Shown here in pieces: positions 1 through 12,295 of a DNA stretch of 64,000 nucleotides. The stretch spans positions 124,001 through 188,000 of the forward strand of contig JAQFVV010012970.1 of the NCBI GenBank assembly GCA_028023455.1, read 5' to 3'. The notes under the pieces were generated by a model. The model made no database searches. It saw nothing but the letters and a program-made list of their open reading frames with translations, and had not been told where the DNA came from. The number at the start of each line of letters is the position of its first letter. Positions within the stretch are counted from its first letter, which is position 1. This DNA is from Epiperipatus broadwayi. Taxonomy: Eukaryota > Onychophora > Udeonychophora > Euonychophora > Peripatidae. The position numbers and the translations under genes are program-made.

Positions 1-3000
1 TATTCTTTTCAATAACTTTTTGGACAAAGTCTACTATTTGTACCTACACAAACATTAAAGTTTCCGAGAAAAAAAATGTGACCTTTTAATAGCTACTGTA
101 ATAATGCTATCCATCAAGAAATATAAACCTTTTCTGAATTTTTTTAGACTGATATTGGAGCATATGCATTAATAAAAGGAGCGCTGATACCATTGTGCAA
201 GATAAGTTATAACTCAATCTTTTCTTAATACAATAAGAAATTTTAATAATTAAGATTCTAAAGTAAACTTTATAACAAATACGAACATGCATTCTCTTTT
301 CTCTACCTGATTTGCCTTTCCAAAAAAAAAAAAAATGTAGTCATCTTGCTGTCTATTAAACTTCCTCAGGATCAACTTTAAGTCTTGACTGCTCCTTGCC
401 ACTAGTACTGTTCTCCGTTTGTAGTCTTAAAGAATCGGTGTCAAGTAAATAATACATCTCATATACTGATATTTAGGGAAAAAATAGATTTATAATACTT
501 CCCGTTAGCACTTCTAGTTTCTCCTGCTGTATCAAACCTACTGAGATTATTATTTTAATTGGTTCAATGAGTAATCCATCAAATATGACAACAATCTACC
601 CAGGCTGTGTAAGATAAGCCATTTTTAGGCCACATTTTCTGAGCTTTTTTTAATTTTTTGGTAGTAAAGGATCCCTAAATAGGGCTGCCTAAATATACAG
701 TCTTTGCCACCTGAATCCAGTTCCAAATTGGTTCTTATTATGCATGTCATTGTAAATGATTTTTTTCATTTTCAAAGACGAACTAAAAAAAATAAAAGCG
801 GAATTATAAGCATAATGCTGTGTATGTAGCTAAAGTATATAAATGTGGGTGCTCAAATAAACAATTACATTGTCACTATTATTACAGATATATGACCAAT
901 GGCATAAGAGACTCACAACTATTAGGTCCTACACTAATTTAAAATGACTGAAGCATCATAAATAGTCTAGTTTTTGGAAAAAATTAATATTCTATCCTAC
1001 AAGGAAACATGAGGTACTCTTGATCAGATAATCAAGTTCATATTTTTAGTTAATCTTACATGAAAGTCATTCCATTATCCAAGATTTGTGGAACCCATCT
1101 GCAATGCGATCTCATATATATATAAATTTAAATGTCTGTGTGTTGTTATTAAAAATTATGACAATTTTGAAGGCTTATACTATCGAAGTTAGACTACTAC
1201 TTTATAAAATTAACATCATAATAATTTTGCAAATTTTTTAAACTCAAAAGTGATGTTATATAAAAGTAAGCACAGACTATTAAAATTTATGAGGAATTTT
1301 TTGAAAGAAAGATTCTCGAAAATATTCATAAATCAATTTATTTCTTTTCTTTGGAAATTTATTTTCCTTTAGTTTATTCAAGTGTTTTTTATGAAAGTAA
1401 TTACTTGGTAATTTTCAATAAATTTTTTTATTTGTGAACATGAAAATCATTTTTCCATGTTTTTCATTTTGCTTAATTTTATATTCCAATACATTTTCAA
1501 AAAACAGAATTAATCAAAAAACGGAAAAATAATAATTATAAAGTACATATATACATATAAAGTTGTTTTTTTTAAACCTTTGTCAGTACATATGTCATCT
1601 CACAAGTCAGCCATATTGCAACTATCCATCAGCTAGAAAATCAGACCATCATCTTTCCCTACATCATTTTGCAAGTGACCTTTGTTTATAAGATGAACTG
1701 GAAGTGTCAGATATCTGAATCTTCATCCATGGTTGCAGCTGTGTAGTTGCCATAACGACACTTCCACACAAGGTAATGATCTGTTTCTATACAACTTTAA
1801 CATTATGCAAATGTGTGAATACTTATTACAAGATAAATATAGAGAGATACGATAACAAAAACCAAGATAACTTATTAAATCCTGTAGGACAATGTATACT
1901 TAAATATTGTTTAATCTTACGTCAAAACCACTAATATATGAAGGCCTTGTGCTTTTAATTTATGATTAATCAGCTGTAACTACTACTCATACACTAGTGT
2001 CATTCTAACTCCAAGATAAAAAAAAAGCCAACAAAAATATATTAAAGATGAGTAATTGTAATGGCTATTTAAACCTACTGATGAGTCACAAATATAATCA
2101 CACATAAACTTATTATTTCTTTATGGTGGTTATTTGATATTTTGCAATGCTATTTTTTAATCTTTTGTGACAAATTTTTATACCAAAAAAATTTCAACAC
2201 CATATTTAATTGTAGTTCTCTATCATATTTAACAAGAGTTTTGACTCGATAAATATTCCACAGCTTCTGTATGATCAAAGGAGAGGAAGTGTTTATAGTA
2301 ATACAGATAGAAATATGAATATTTGGAATGAAAGTTGGTGTTCAAATCCAACTTTGTTAATATTTATGATACTAGTCTTTGTAATAATCCAAATCAGTTT
2401 AAAATATCAGCAATGAAAAAATGAGTACAGCTTTGATGGTAAAATTTTTTTATTGGATTAAAAGCAAGAATTTTATTTTCCTGGTTTCTGAATTTATCAT
2501 ATACTGGTTACTATGTTCTCCATGCCATTTCAAAAAGCAGTCTTCAAAATGTATATAATGTTTTGAATGCAACAGCTTTGGTTTAGAAATTAATATTCAA
2601 CAAACTTTAATTCTGTATCATCTTGTGATGGAAAAAAAATCTTATAATAATATTTATCTTGATTGGATGTGAACTGAGAGCAGGATCTAGTTTATATTTC
2701 TTGATAGTTTTTAAAGTAGAAAAGCATTCTTAAATGTTGAGGTGCTTATTAACAATAAAGAGCCTCACATTTGATAGTTGTTAATATTCAACTTTCACAC
2801 TTTGAAATAGAATAATTGAAGTCTGTTTAATATAACTAAGATTCAAACTCATTTTGATTTGTGATTAGTAATATTGGTGTTTGTCTCAGCTGGTGAGGAT
2901 GCAAGTCCTTTAAACCAATTCTGTGAGCCTTGGGTTGTTGTTGTCTACATTTCAGAATTCACTTATCATATGGTATATTTTATTTAAATAATGAACTCAT

Positions 3001-3699
3001 AAAGGAAACTTAATGCTCCATTCAATAAAACAACTACCGTAATATAGATATTATATGTGCATACATATTTCTTGTATTTTTGTAAGCAGCCATTCTAAAA
3101 TAAAATGATTTCATTCAAAAGATCACATTTTTATCCTTTACAGTATTTATTATGCATTATTTTATCTGTAAGTTGCATTGTTTTTTATTATACTTTTATG
3201 TAGACCTGTATAATCCTGCTTTTGATAAACATTGCTCAGACTTTTAACTTCTGTTATATGGTTTGATGTACTGGACATTAATCTGGGAATTCATTTTTTT
3301 CTTTTATGATATTGAAGCACAGAATAACCAAGATGTGTTGTTTAGATAACTTATTTTTATATTCTTCAGTAGTTGCCTTCTAGTTCTTATTAATTGTATT
3401 TTTGAATATTGGAAAACTCTGCTTTCTGCACTTTTTCATAGTAGATTTTTTAGAATTTGTTATAATTTTTTACTATATTAAAACTTTTTTAGCTCTTAGC
3501 AATGATAAAATAATAAACTTAGAAGATTCAAGATTGGTTCTCAATTATGTAAATAAAAAAACTGGTTAAGACTAAATGAATGTTTCATTGACCATAACAA
3601 TGTGTGGATGTTACATTATTTTCCAAGTAATTATGAGCATGATATATATATATCAAATATGATATGTATATAATATCAAGTGAAATAAATATAATAATT
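1..3699. other. Non-coding AT-rich stretch
   Basis: No reliable gene. 1600-1760 holds a dispersed repeat related to 16985-17345 (CAGACCATCATCTTTCCCTA). The rest is low-complexity AT DNA; the 61-codon ORF at 107-292 has no coding features. Confidence 0.6.
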
Positions 3700-3915
3700 A
3701 AAGTATTCTATATAATAAATACTAAAAAATTCGATATTTCTATATAAAATACAAATAAAATTTTTGCTATATCCAGCTTACGGCATTTTCCGTCATCTTG
3801 ATTGCTATTCAAAATGGTGGGAAATGCCGTAAGTTGGCTAAAGTAAAGATTTTATTTTAATTTTATATAGGGGATTATGGAATTTTTTAAATATTTATTC
3901 TAGGATATTGTGATT
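3700..3915. repeat. Long imperfect palindrome, about 100-bp arms
   Basis: The core arms CAGCTTACGGCATTT (3775-3789) and AAATGCCGTAAGTTGG (3819-3834) pair. Outside them TATATAAAATACAAATAAAA pairs with the TTTTATTTTAATTTTATATA segment (3849-3869), and AATAAATACTAAAAAATTC with GAATTTTTTAAATATTTATT. It is probably a miniature inverted-repeat element. Confidence 0.65.
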
Positions 3916-5109
3916 ATTATACAATATATAAAAAATAAACCCAGTGCATATCGCTAACTGAAAATTCAAATATCAAATGTCAAATCATTTTCTCAAACAT
4001 TATGTTTTTAACAGTGTTATCTTATGGATAAAGAGAACATCTTAATTTCAAACAGCATGATCAAGAGGTAATCTCTTCATCATTTGCTGCAATGTTGTTA
4101 TGTATATTGAAATCCAGACTTATTCAAACAAGAAAGTGAAATTTATATTAATAGTGACCTTAAATTCTCACAAACAAACGTTTTAATTTACACATATAAA
4201 GAAAAATTAATTTATTAATCATTTTGAAATTTCATCTCCAAACATAAATGTATAAGAAATAGAATTAGTGCTAGCTGAAAATTCAAGTATAAAATATCAA
4301 ATCACCTCATTCCCAAACATGATGGGTTTGAAATTAAGACTTTATCTTTATTCACAAGGTAGTGTTGCTGATAAAACATAACATTCGGGGGGGGGGGGGT
4401 TGATATTATATATATTAACCAATTTACTTTGTCACATAACGTATAAAGTATACAAGAAATTAGAACATCTTATTGTAAATTTTGATATTCTACATATAAA
4501 ACCTTGGTTTACACCATTTTAATATGTTCAAAATATATTTGCAGTCACATTAAAACATGGCCATTTTAAAATCATGCAAATGCTTAAAGATATTTTTTAA
4601 TTATCAATCAACTTTTTTTTTAATGATAAGTTCATATTCCATTCGCTCATGTATTGTATAGCCATTACTTTCTTATTAAACTTATATTCAAAATATAAGT
4701 ATTACCTATTTAATAGTCAATTTTAGAAATCTTAGGGATGCAATTATATGTCAAAAACATTTTGACAGTGAAGAAGTGACTCAGACTGTAAGTTAGGTAA
4801 TCTGTATACCAATTTTTATATTTATTATAAATTCATCGTAATCGAGTATTAAGAAAAGATAATAGTTAATATTCACTGCCAGAATCATAGTGCAGTTTTG
4901 TTTAACAGTTGAAAATTATGTCTATATGCGGGTGTAATTTATAATACAAAAAAGGCATTTATATATTCCATTTTTTCAACAATTGAATGTATGAATCTTT
5001 TCTTTTGATTGCATTTGAATCCTTTACAATCACCTATGCCTGTTTGTATATTCGTTTTCTATCATCTTTTTCAGTATAAACAATCTTCACATTAGTAGGA
5101 CAAAGTGAT
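3916..5109. other. Non-coding AT-rich stretch
   Basis: A pair of related segments (3955-4035 and 4270-4345: CTGAAAATTCAA, ATATCAAATCA, CAAACAT(T)ATG) indicates a diverged local duplication, followed by the poly-G tract. No gene seen. Confidence 0.5.
4387..4399 (+). repeat. Poly-G tract
   Basis: About 13 consecutive G in AT-rich DNA. Others lie at 54309-54317 and 61903-61913, the last being a SINE tail. Confidence 0.85.
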
Positions 5110-5487
5110 TATATTTTGTATTTTGAATTATTTAACAAATTGTTTAGCAATGGAGGCAATCTAAAGCTGATCTTATAAGTGTCAGCACATATATTCCTTA
5201 GTTTTTGGGCTATTTTAGGGATGTATGAGAGGCTTTTATCCATGTCTTTGGCATGTTTTATTTTTATTAAAATTAGTGTAGAATTTGCTGATTGTTCTTA
5301 TTAGCATATTTCAATTATAATCCAAAACTTGAACATTGATATAGTTCTTTCTATCAGCTTCATGCTTGTATAAATTCATGTTTTTGGACAAGAAATATTT
5401 CAAATTTACAAGTTTATGTTCTAAATGGACTTTTGATTCAGATGAATAGCTCTTTTTATTTAAATAGCTGTTAGATTCATTTTAAAA
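5110..5487 (-). pseudogene. Penelope-like element thumb/linker remnant (frameshifted)
   Basis: Directly downstream on the minus strand of the YVDD fragment, stops and frameshifts break the frame, but element protein is still legible. Around 5240-5185 the peptide SLSYIPKIAQKLRNI appears, and at about 5145-5115 LLNNLLNNSKYKI. Both align by eye with the linker before the endonuclease of the second copy at 54.9-55.0 kb (SLAYVPSISKKLKNI, then LCLNILINNSKD). This shows that the two fragments are different portions of related Penelope-like elements. No GIY-YIG motif could be read further downstream in this copy. Confidence 0.6.
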
Positions 5488-5808
5488 TCAGGCTTTTGAT
5501 TCTTTTTGGATGTATAGATTGAAAAAATTGATACCATGATTTTTATCACCCATTTTTAGTGTCCATTGTAGAGTCAATATATGTTCAAGCTCCTGGAGAA
5601 TATTATTAATATGCATTTCAGATGCGCATATAAAAATGTCATCAACATATAAAATCTCTTTAAACAAAAGCTCTAAATATTTAGGCATGATAATAGTCTC
5701 ATATATTGACAGCATGATATTGCAAATTACTCCACTTAGTAGAAGCCCCATAGTCCATCTGCATTCCTTATTATAAAATTTTAAGTTGGCTGATGCTTCT
5801 ATATCCAT
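5488..5808 (-). pseudogene. Penelope-like element reverse transcriptase fragment (palm, YVDD)
   Basis: An open minus-strand segment of about 106 codons reads as the RT palm of a Penelope-like element. Near residues 20-35 is MGLLLSGVICNIMLS, matching the family's MGSPLSPxxANIFM block. At about residues 54-59 is the catalytic YVDDIF. About 35 residues later INFFNLYI corresponds to the family's LPFLDxxI motif. The upstream fingers are missing, because the frame runs straight into the family A repeat whose edge begins at 5818. Downstream (minus direction) the homology continues in broken frames to about 5110. This is a dead, truncated copy of a retroelement enzyme that would prime reverse transcription from nicked DNA. 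Assignment to Penelope rather than LTR or LINE RT rests on the motif spacing, the linker and the GIY-YIG-linked relative at 54.5-55.0 kb. Confidence 0.8.
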
Positions 5809-5930
5809 ATCAATCCATTAAAACAGGCAAAATTCACTCTACATATTGCCCCACACAGTCAGCTAGAGTAATTAATGGATGCCAGAAGGCTTGTGCATAA
5901 AATCCCCATCTAGTGCCTACTCATCCAATA

Positions 5931-5972
5931 TCCCCAGACTAGTTTTTGGCTTGTGGCCTTCGTCAGCGAGGA
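5931..5972 (-). ncRNA. Hammerhead motif, family A (minus strand, beside Penelope RT)
   Basis: Minus strand: TCCTCG, CTGACGA (an allowed variant at the free seventh core position), stem II GGC/GCC with loop CACAA, AAAA in place of GAAA, ACTAGT stem III, C, TGGGGA. It lies on the same strand as, and 123 bases upstream of, the Penelope-like RT reading frame, as a pseudo-LTR ribozyme would. Confidence 0.55.
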
Positions 5973-6278
5973 GCCTTGGATCTGACAGCACTGCACCTAG
6001 ATCTTAGGATCTAATGCAACCCTCCAGCAACCACCTTTTATCTCCATTTAACTACAAACTATGAATCTTAAACTGAAAACACCTTAATGTTTTCAATCCA
6101 AGCCCATTAGCTTATATAGTCATATGGGTCTGAACCCAGTTCAGTACCCATACATTTTGGTGACTTTTGTTCTTTAATAACCATAGCCACCACTATCCTA
6201 TTAGGCAGGATTGATTTTAAGCCAATAAACATCACATGACAACCTCCTCTTATGCTTGTGTATAACTGTTGTTAAACC

Positions 6279-6319
6279 ACTCACTGATGAAGGCCATAAG
6301 CCAGAAACTAATCTGGGGA
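6279..6319 (+). ncRNA. Hammerhead motif, family A
   Basis: A perfect CTGATGA (6284-6290), stem II GGC/GCC with loop CATAA, GAAA (6304-6307), stem III ACTAAT (one mismatch), C6313 and TGGGGA (6314-6319). Only about 470 bases from the Penelope RT fragment, but in the opposite orientation to it. Confidence 0.55.
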
Positions 6320-8760
6320 TATAGCAATTATCAGAAAGTCAGAAATCTTTTATTTGAACAGTTAAATTTTAGAACGTGACTATAGAAAATAGTAACACTT
6401 TTTTATATTTTATTTGTAGATCAAAAACAATTCTAAAAGTTAATATTTTTGTTTTGATGTTGTTTTCTTTCATTGGAAAAAAAGTTTTTTATTTAATAAA
6501 CATAAAGTATATTTTATTTTTATACATATATCATATTTTTAGAAAGGTTAAATTTATGACATTTTGGGAAAGAAAATGTTATTATAACTAATGTAAAAAA
6601 ACAAACTTTGTTTTTACTTTAAATACATTTATAGTTTTTACATTTATTTTTTATTATTTTAATTACATTTAAAATTAATGTTAATAAAATTATGCTAAAG
6701 TGAGTTTAATTTCACTACAAACTATTGAAAGTAACATATGTGAATAATTAGCTTTTATAACATTAGTCTTGACTTAGCATATATTTTTATGAACATGGTT
6801 AATTAAACACAGCTCTGTTTGTTTTAATGTAGCAATAGAATTAAGAGCTGTAGACCAATGGACCACAATGTAACTATCATTTTCTATGCTCAAATGGCAT
6901 GTGACCTGATAAGCAAAGTCTCTTTTTCTACTTAGTATCTTAATTGCTGTGTTTGTCAACATGCAAAACAATCCATATTCAACATATATATTTACAACAA
7001 TTTAAATTAGCCTTTAAGTAAACTGAAATAAATATAAAAAATTCATTGAAGTACAGATGTTATTTGTGTTGATTTTCTTTCTAGATGCATCTTAAAAAAC
7101 ACTTTTTGCTTAACTTAGCATATTGAAAAGAAAAAAATCTTAAAACCATTTTACTTGTTAATTTTATTACTTTTGACATTTATGATTAAAAAGTAACTGT
7201 GATATATATTACATTTTGTCCCAAACTTTTGTGTACATCATGTATATGATATAATATCAAGCATTTTATTGATAAGTTTTAATTACAATACACTAAGTAT
7301 TGTATATTGAACTATAACTGGACAGTACAGTAGTTTTCAATCCAGATATATATATATATATATAATGGGTGTTTTATATATACACAATGCATTTATAAAT
7401 TAAGATTATAATATAAAAAAATAATGTGGATAATTATATATATAAATCTCTATTTTCTCTGTTGTCTGATTGGTGAATGTATGTTTGTTCACAATGCTAT
7501 CATGTGTCAAATTCACAACCAATTAAAAAACTTAAGTTTATGTGAAGAAAGTAATTCTACCATTAATAAAAAATTCTTCTAAAACATTGCACAATTATAA
7601 AATAAATACATTTATTGTGTATTAAAGAAAAACATCTTTAAACTTTCAGTTAATCAAAACTTATTTTGGAACCTGAAAAATTACCTTGCTTGACAAATAA
7701 AATGCAAATTTGTGCTTCTGTTTTGTTCAATTTGATATCTGCAAATTGATAATTGAAGTAGAAAACTTTGTCTAATTGATAACTCCTCCCACTAACGAAA
7801 ATGTAAACTAATATATATATTAACTATCATGCAGAAGTATTTACCTCAAAATTCTAATACCACAATTAGCATATTATCACAGAGCTGAAAATATCTTGCA
7901 TCACAGTTTGATATATTAATATATGTATTCATTTTTTCTGAAGGATTTTAACTACAATTAGAGATGTCAAATTTTATACTGTAATGGTCAGATTTGTATA
8001 TTCATGCAACAAAATCCAGAGTTTTGGAAAACTACCTCAAGGCTGATCTAGATGAGGGGTTGAGACATTGAATCAGATCACACCTCATTTTCTCCACCAA
8101 TACTCCATGACTTCCTACCCTATGAATGACATATATGAGGCTACACTCAGAGGTTCTTAATTTGCTTGCTGGCAGTAGCAAAGGATGGAGCAAGAGGCTC
8201 AGGGAATATTAATTAAATTACTAATAATTTAACCAAACACACACCTCTATGGCTGGCTAGACAATGCATATCTCAATAAATAATGCTAGTATTAAAAAAT
8301 TTAATTAAGATTTGGGATAGATTATGAATAATACACAACACATTGTTTATAATTTAATATATTTTAATTATTAAATATAGATTAAATAAACATGAGTGCA
8401 TTGAATGACACATGCAGGTCTAACAATGATGAGCAAGTTTGAGAACAGAATCTCATCTGATGCACCATAATTTAAAAGAGTTTATTACAAATTTAATAAT
8501 CTATGGTCTATTCATGCCTTAATTTTATTATGCCCTCCCTATTAGGTTTGTAATGGTTAAGTCAGTGGAGAATGATGATTTATCACTATATCATTTAATA
8601 AAAAATCATTTAATAATACTTAACAAGCTGCATTAGGCTCTCTATGCAGATTATATTCATACAAAATCAGACTATATATTCAGATCAATGCTGGAATCTT
8701 ATTACATTATGGAGGGATGAACTGGAGCTTTGTAGTATGACTCCAAATACTATGGTGTTA

Positions 8761-8796
8761 TATATATATATATATATATAAATATACACATCTATA

Positions 8797-8840
<44 letters not shown>
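8761..8840. repeat. Two TA microsatellites
   Basis: TA runs at 8761-8780 and 8798-8839 separated by AATATACACATCTATAG. They give the artificial Tyr-Ile repeats in the overlapping ORF. Confidence 0.85.
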
Positions 8841-9828
8841 CTAGAGATGTGTACATCTCGAATGTGTAAGTTGCTCAGGGGATTCAGTACCAAGTACTTG
8901 GTTTCCATGAACTGTACAACTTGCTGTGAATAAATTGAACATATAGTTCGGTGATTGGAGCAGCTTATAAAACAATCTGGACCCTTGTGTTTCAGTTTTA
9001 AAGAAGAGCTGTCCAAACTAAGTATATAGGATGGCCATTAAAACCAAAAGCCCATTCATACAACAAATATACAGCAAGGCATAAATGCACACATGTGCTT
9101 TGTAAAAACACCTTCACCATGCTAAATATAATATTAATTAATAACTTAGGGTAGGCAAAATTCTATAGTTTTGTTCCACAAAGCTACCATATGCCTGTTA
9201 ATAATTAGCATTCTTAAAACATGCAAAAAGGATACTTAAAGTAATCTAATTTATTAACAAATCTGCATAGCTTATACAATAACTCAAAAGAGGGCTAAAA
9301 CATATCTGGGACTTAAGCAATATATATAATGTGTTTATAACTCATTCTTACCTTTATTAACCAATTACTTTATTAACTTGCAAACCCAATCCTAACAGCA
9401 ATAATAATAATAAGCTAAACATAATAACTTAACAAATATATTTAGGTTTTCAGAGCAGAGATTTATGTGTATGTGTTAAAGAGCGAAATTACTGAATTAT
9501 GAGAGAGCCTGAAGTCATCTCCCCCTCAAATTTTATTCATAGAATCAATCTCCATTCTGAACTGGGCATAGCATAAATTATACAATAACCATATATAAAA
9601 CTAATAAGAAAGGTATGACCACAGATTAGCAAGTAATAGAATAATAATGGAATAAGTTACTATTTAACAAGCATTTAGAGTTTTAGTATTTTATTTAAGA
9701 AATAGGCCTATTTACAGGTATTATTTTATAAGAATTTTAAATTATTCTTTACAGATTTAAATCAGCCTTAATTATTAGAACATTATTACAGTTTAGAAGT
9801 TTGTGCGCATTATAGATTAGCAGCTAGC

Positions 9829-10095
9829 TTAACTTTTAGATAATTTATTAGTATTATTTTTAAAGAGCTCTGCAGAAAAAAATGTTACAGCATCTTCTTT
9901 GCTGAGGCTTCTCTGTGGCTGTATCACCATCATTCTCAGTTGGGCTGATATCTTCCTGATGTCTTCTTGGCAATCTACTGGTCTTCCCTGTTTTTCATCT
10001 CCACAGACCAATCTCTTGACAGGAGAGTCAGAAAATGGTATGGCCTTAGCCACCAAGCTCCATTTTCCACTCAGTCATATTGACTGGCAGCAATT
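9829..10095 (-). pseudogene. Unassigned open segment, possibly old transposon or exon
   Basis: This GC-richer patch carries overlapping long ORFs on both strands. The minus-strand reading (FSDSPVKRLVCGDEKQGRPV, then CQEDIRKISAQL) is hydrophilic and looks more protein-like than the plus-strand one. No motif, splice pair or terminus lets me name it. It may be part of an old mobile element; chance coding cannot be excluded. Confidence 0.2.
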
Positions 10096-12011
10096 ACAAT
10101 ATCAAATTATAAAAAAGTGAACCCCCTACTTAAAATTCAAGGTTATTTATACATGAAACATCTATAACTTGAGGTCCTGTTTACAACATTCTACAAAATT
10201 TTCATCAATAATTTAAATAAAACCTTTGGTCATTTCCTTGCTAAAACAATGAAGATTAATCAGGTCACTCTTTGTTCTTAGTTTTATTTTAAAAATACAT
10301 TTAAAATTTTGATTCCAAGTTTTCTTAATTGCTTCCAGATGGTTTTCTAAGAATTTACAACTTTTTTATAAAAACAGATAACTTTTTTTTAAAGTGTTTA
10401 AATTTGTAAACATTTTATTATATATGTGTGTGAGACTATCACAGGAATTGAAATTTATATACCAATACATTTAAATAAAGAGCTTTTAACTGAGAATAAT
10501 TCAAATTCATATTAATTTAAAAGAGTTGTAATGCTTTTTAAATCTATTGCATTACGTCTTCTTTCACTTATATGTGTAGGTGGTTACACACATGGAACAA
10601 TGTTCACACAACTTAAATTTAATTATACCATTTTAAATTTATAACTGTGTATGCATTATATGCATGCAAACATTAATATTACCATTAGATGTGCACACAT
10701 ATACAAATACATGCACATACATGTAATTATATGCTATTACATATTAAAACAAATTATTATAAGCTTATATACATGGACTGGGAAGGGTTTGAATGCCATT
10801 TCAATAAGGAGTGGTTTTCCTAGTATCAATCCAAATGTAGCATTTTCCTTGGTATAGTGTGCAAGTATTTGCCTAGTCTGCTTATGATTTGAGGTTCAAA
10901 CCTGAGTGGAGGTTAAATGTTTTTTTTTAATTTTTAGATGTTCCAAACATTCTAAAGTTATTTATTTATAGATAACATAATCATACCACATTGTTCAGAA
11001 TTCTTATGTAAATCTTAAAAATCATCAAGGTAATCCAAATATCTAATGGTGATTGTAAAATGGCAAGTTATGTAAACTAGCAATCAATACAGCTACAATA
11101 TAACTAGTAACTACTAAAGTTAAATATTACTTAATCAAGTTTTATTCTTTTGGAAAGATAACGAATCTGAGTAATAAAAATGATATTTTATAAAAATAAG
11201 TATATATATCAAATTATTAAAGACAGATGGTTTATAGGAATATAAAATGATGGACATCTTTATTTGATAACAAAAAAAAGAAAGATAAACCGATATGAGA
11301 AAATTGCTAGCAGCTTTTCCTTTCTTTTTCTAAGAATTCTGTGTAATGTGAGAAATTTTGAAAATAAAATTCATAGCGTTTGTTGGTTTCTGTATGAATG
11401 ACTCCTCTCTGATGCCATGACAACTGCTTACTTTGAAAATGTCAACTTATCCATTGATGACTTTCATTATGTAGATTTTCTGAAACTTTTTATGCAAAGT
11501 TAACTCCACACCAACTCAATTCTGCACAAAAATTAAATTAATAATATAATCATTATTAATTGTTTGCGCATTATCATCGTATTTATATAGTGTGTGTATA
11601 TATAAACGATTTAAAATGTATATATTACACTGTAACTTCTTATATAACGAGAAAAAAAATAGGATTAAAAAAGATTAATGTCGATTCTAAAGCAAACATT
11701 TAGGTGGAAATAATGCATCAGTATCATTTTCAATTTTTCTCATTTATTTTTTAATATCAGGTTTTACCCCCAGTCAGAGAGATGACCCGGTGAATCAGAA
11801 AGTGAAAAAATGTATCTATTTTTAATCTTAAGTTTAAAGACAAACTGCTTTATAATTAGGCTACTACTATTCTATATATATAATATTTTTTTTTTCAAAA
11901 CTGATATTATATCCATCAAAATTTTTAATACAAGTATTTTTTAAGATATATTTGAAATCTCCATTCCGCCACATATTTTAAAACATGACAGCAATATCTG
12001 AAAAACATAAA

Positions 12012-12063
12012 GCTCCTCCAAGATGTATTTCATACTGAATCAGCTCTCTAATTTGCAGAGCCT
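12012..12063 (-). ncRNA. Family B hammerhead relic (minus strand)
   Basis: Minus strand carries the AGCTGATTCAGTAT stem II remnant, GAAATACATC and TTGGAGGAGC, but no recognisable CTGATGA. It is strongly decayed. The family B tail follows in the expected direction near 12120-12200. Confidence 0.35.
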
Positions 12064-12295
12064 ACAATCTTATTCATAGTCTTTTGTATTTGTTTGATAT
12101 TTATCAGCACCAATTTATTACCCTTTGATTTACAAGTTTTCTTCATTCACAACATTGACACCAGCCACTTGAGATTAAAACCTTAATAGTTATTATTAAC
12201 CATTTATTAAAGTAGCGTTTATATAGCCTAAATATAAATATTAAACCACAGTCCAAATCACTGCATGTTTTTAATTAAAAATTAACATATAGCAT

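Larger units (their letters stand above)
5818..6335 (-). repeat. Family A unit next to Penelope RT
   Basis: Edge TTAAAACAGGCAAAA at 5818 abuts the RT frame. Minus-oriented landmarks to about 6200 are: CTAGTGCCTACTCATCCAAT, the ribozyme, TAGATCTTAGGATCTAATGC, GTCATATGGGTCTGAAC and TAACCATAGCCACCACTATC. A second, plus-oriented ribozyme (6279) closes it. No coding capacity. Confidence 0.6.
6340..12000. other. Non-coding stretch with microsatellites
   Basis: Apart from TA runs (7345-7364, 8761-8839) and the open patch at 9829-10095, I see no gene. 8030-8220 and 8850-9020 are slightly GC-richer and may be diverged repeats. The 71-codon ORF at 6376 is AT-driven. Confidence 0.5.

Noticed and set aside
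107-292. Many 60-90 codon ORFs across the window as genes (e.g. 107-292, 6376-6591, 15487-15696, 44090-44371)
   Set aside because: Their composition is Phe/Ile/Lys/Asn/Tyr-rich, as random AT-rich DNA gives. They have no motifs or splice context, and many start at non-ATG codons or overlap repeats.
2079-2110. CTGATGAGTCACAAATATA as a hammerhead
   Set aside because: No GAAA box or closing stems downstream; a chance core match.
9899-10120. Plus-strand ORF MLRLLCGCITIIL... as a secreted peptide gene
   Set aside because: No upstream promoter or splice evidence. The minus strand is equally open and more protein-like, so only a low-confidence unassigned segment is recorded.
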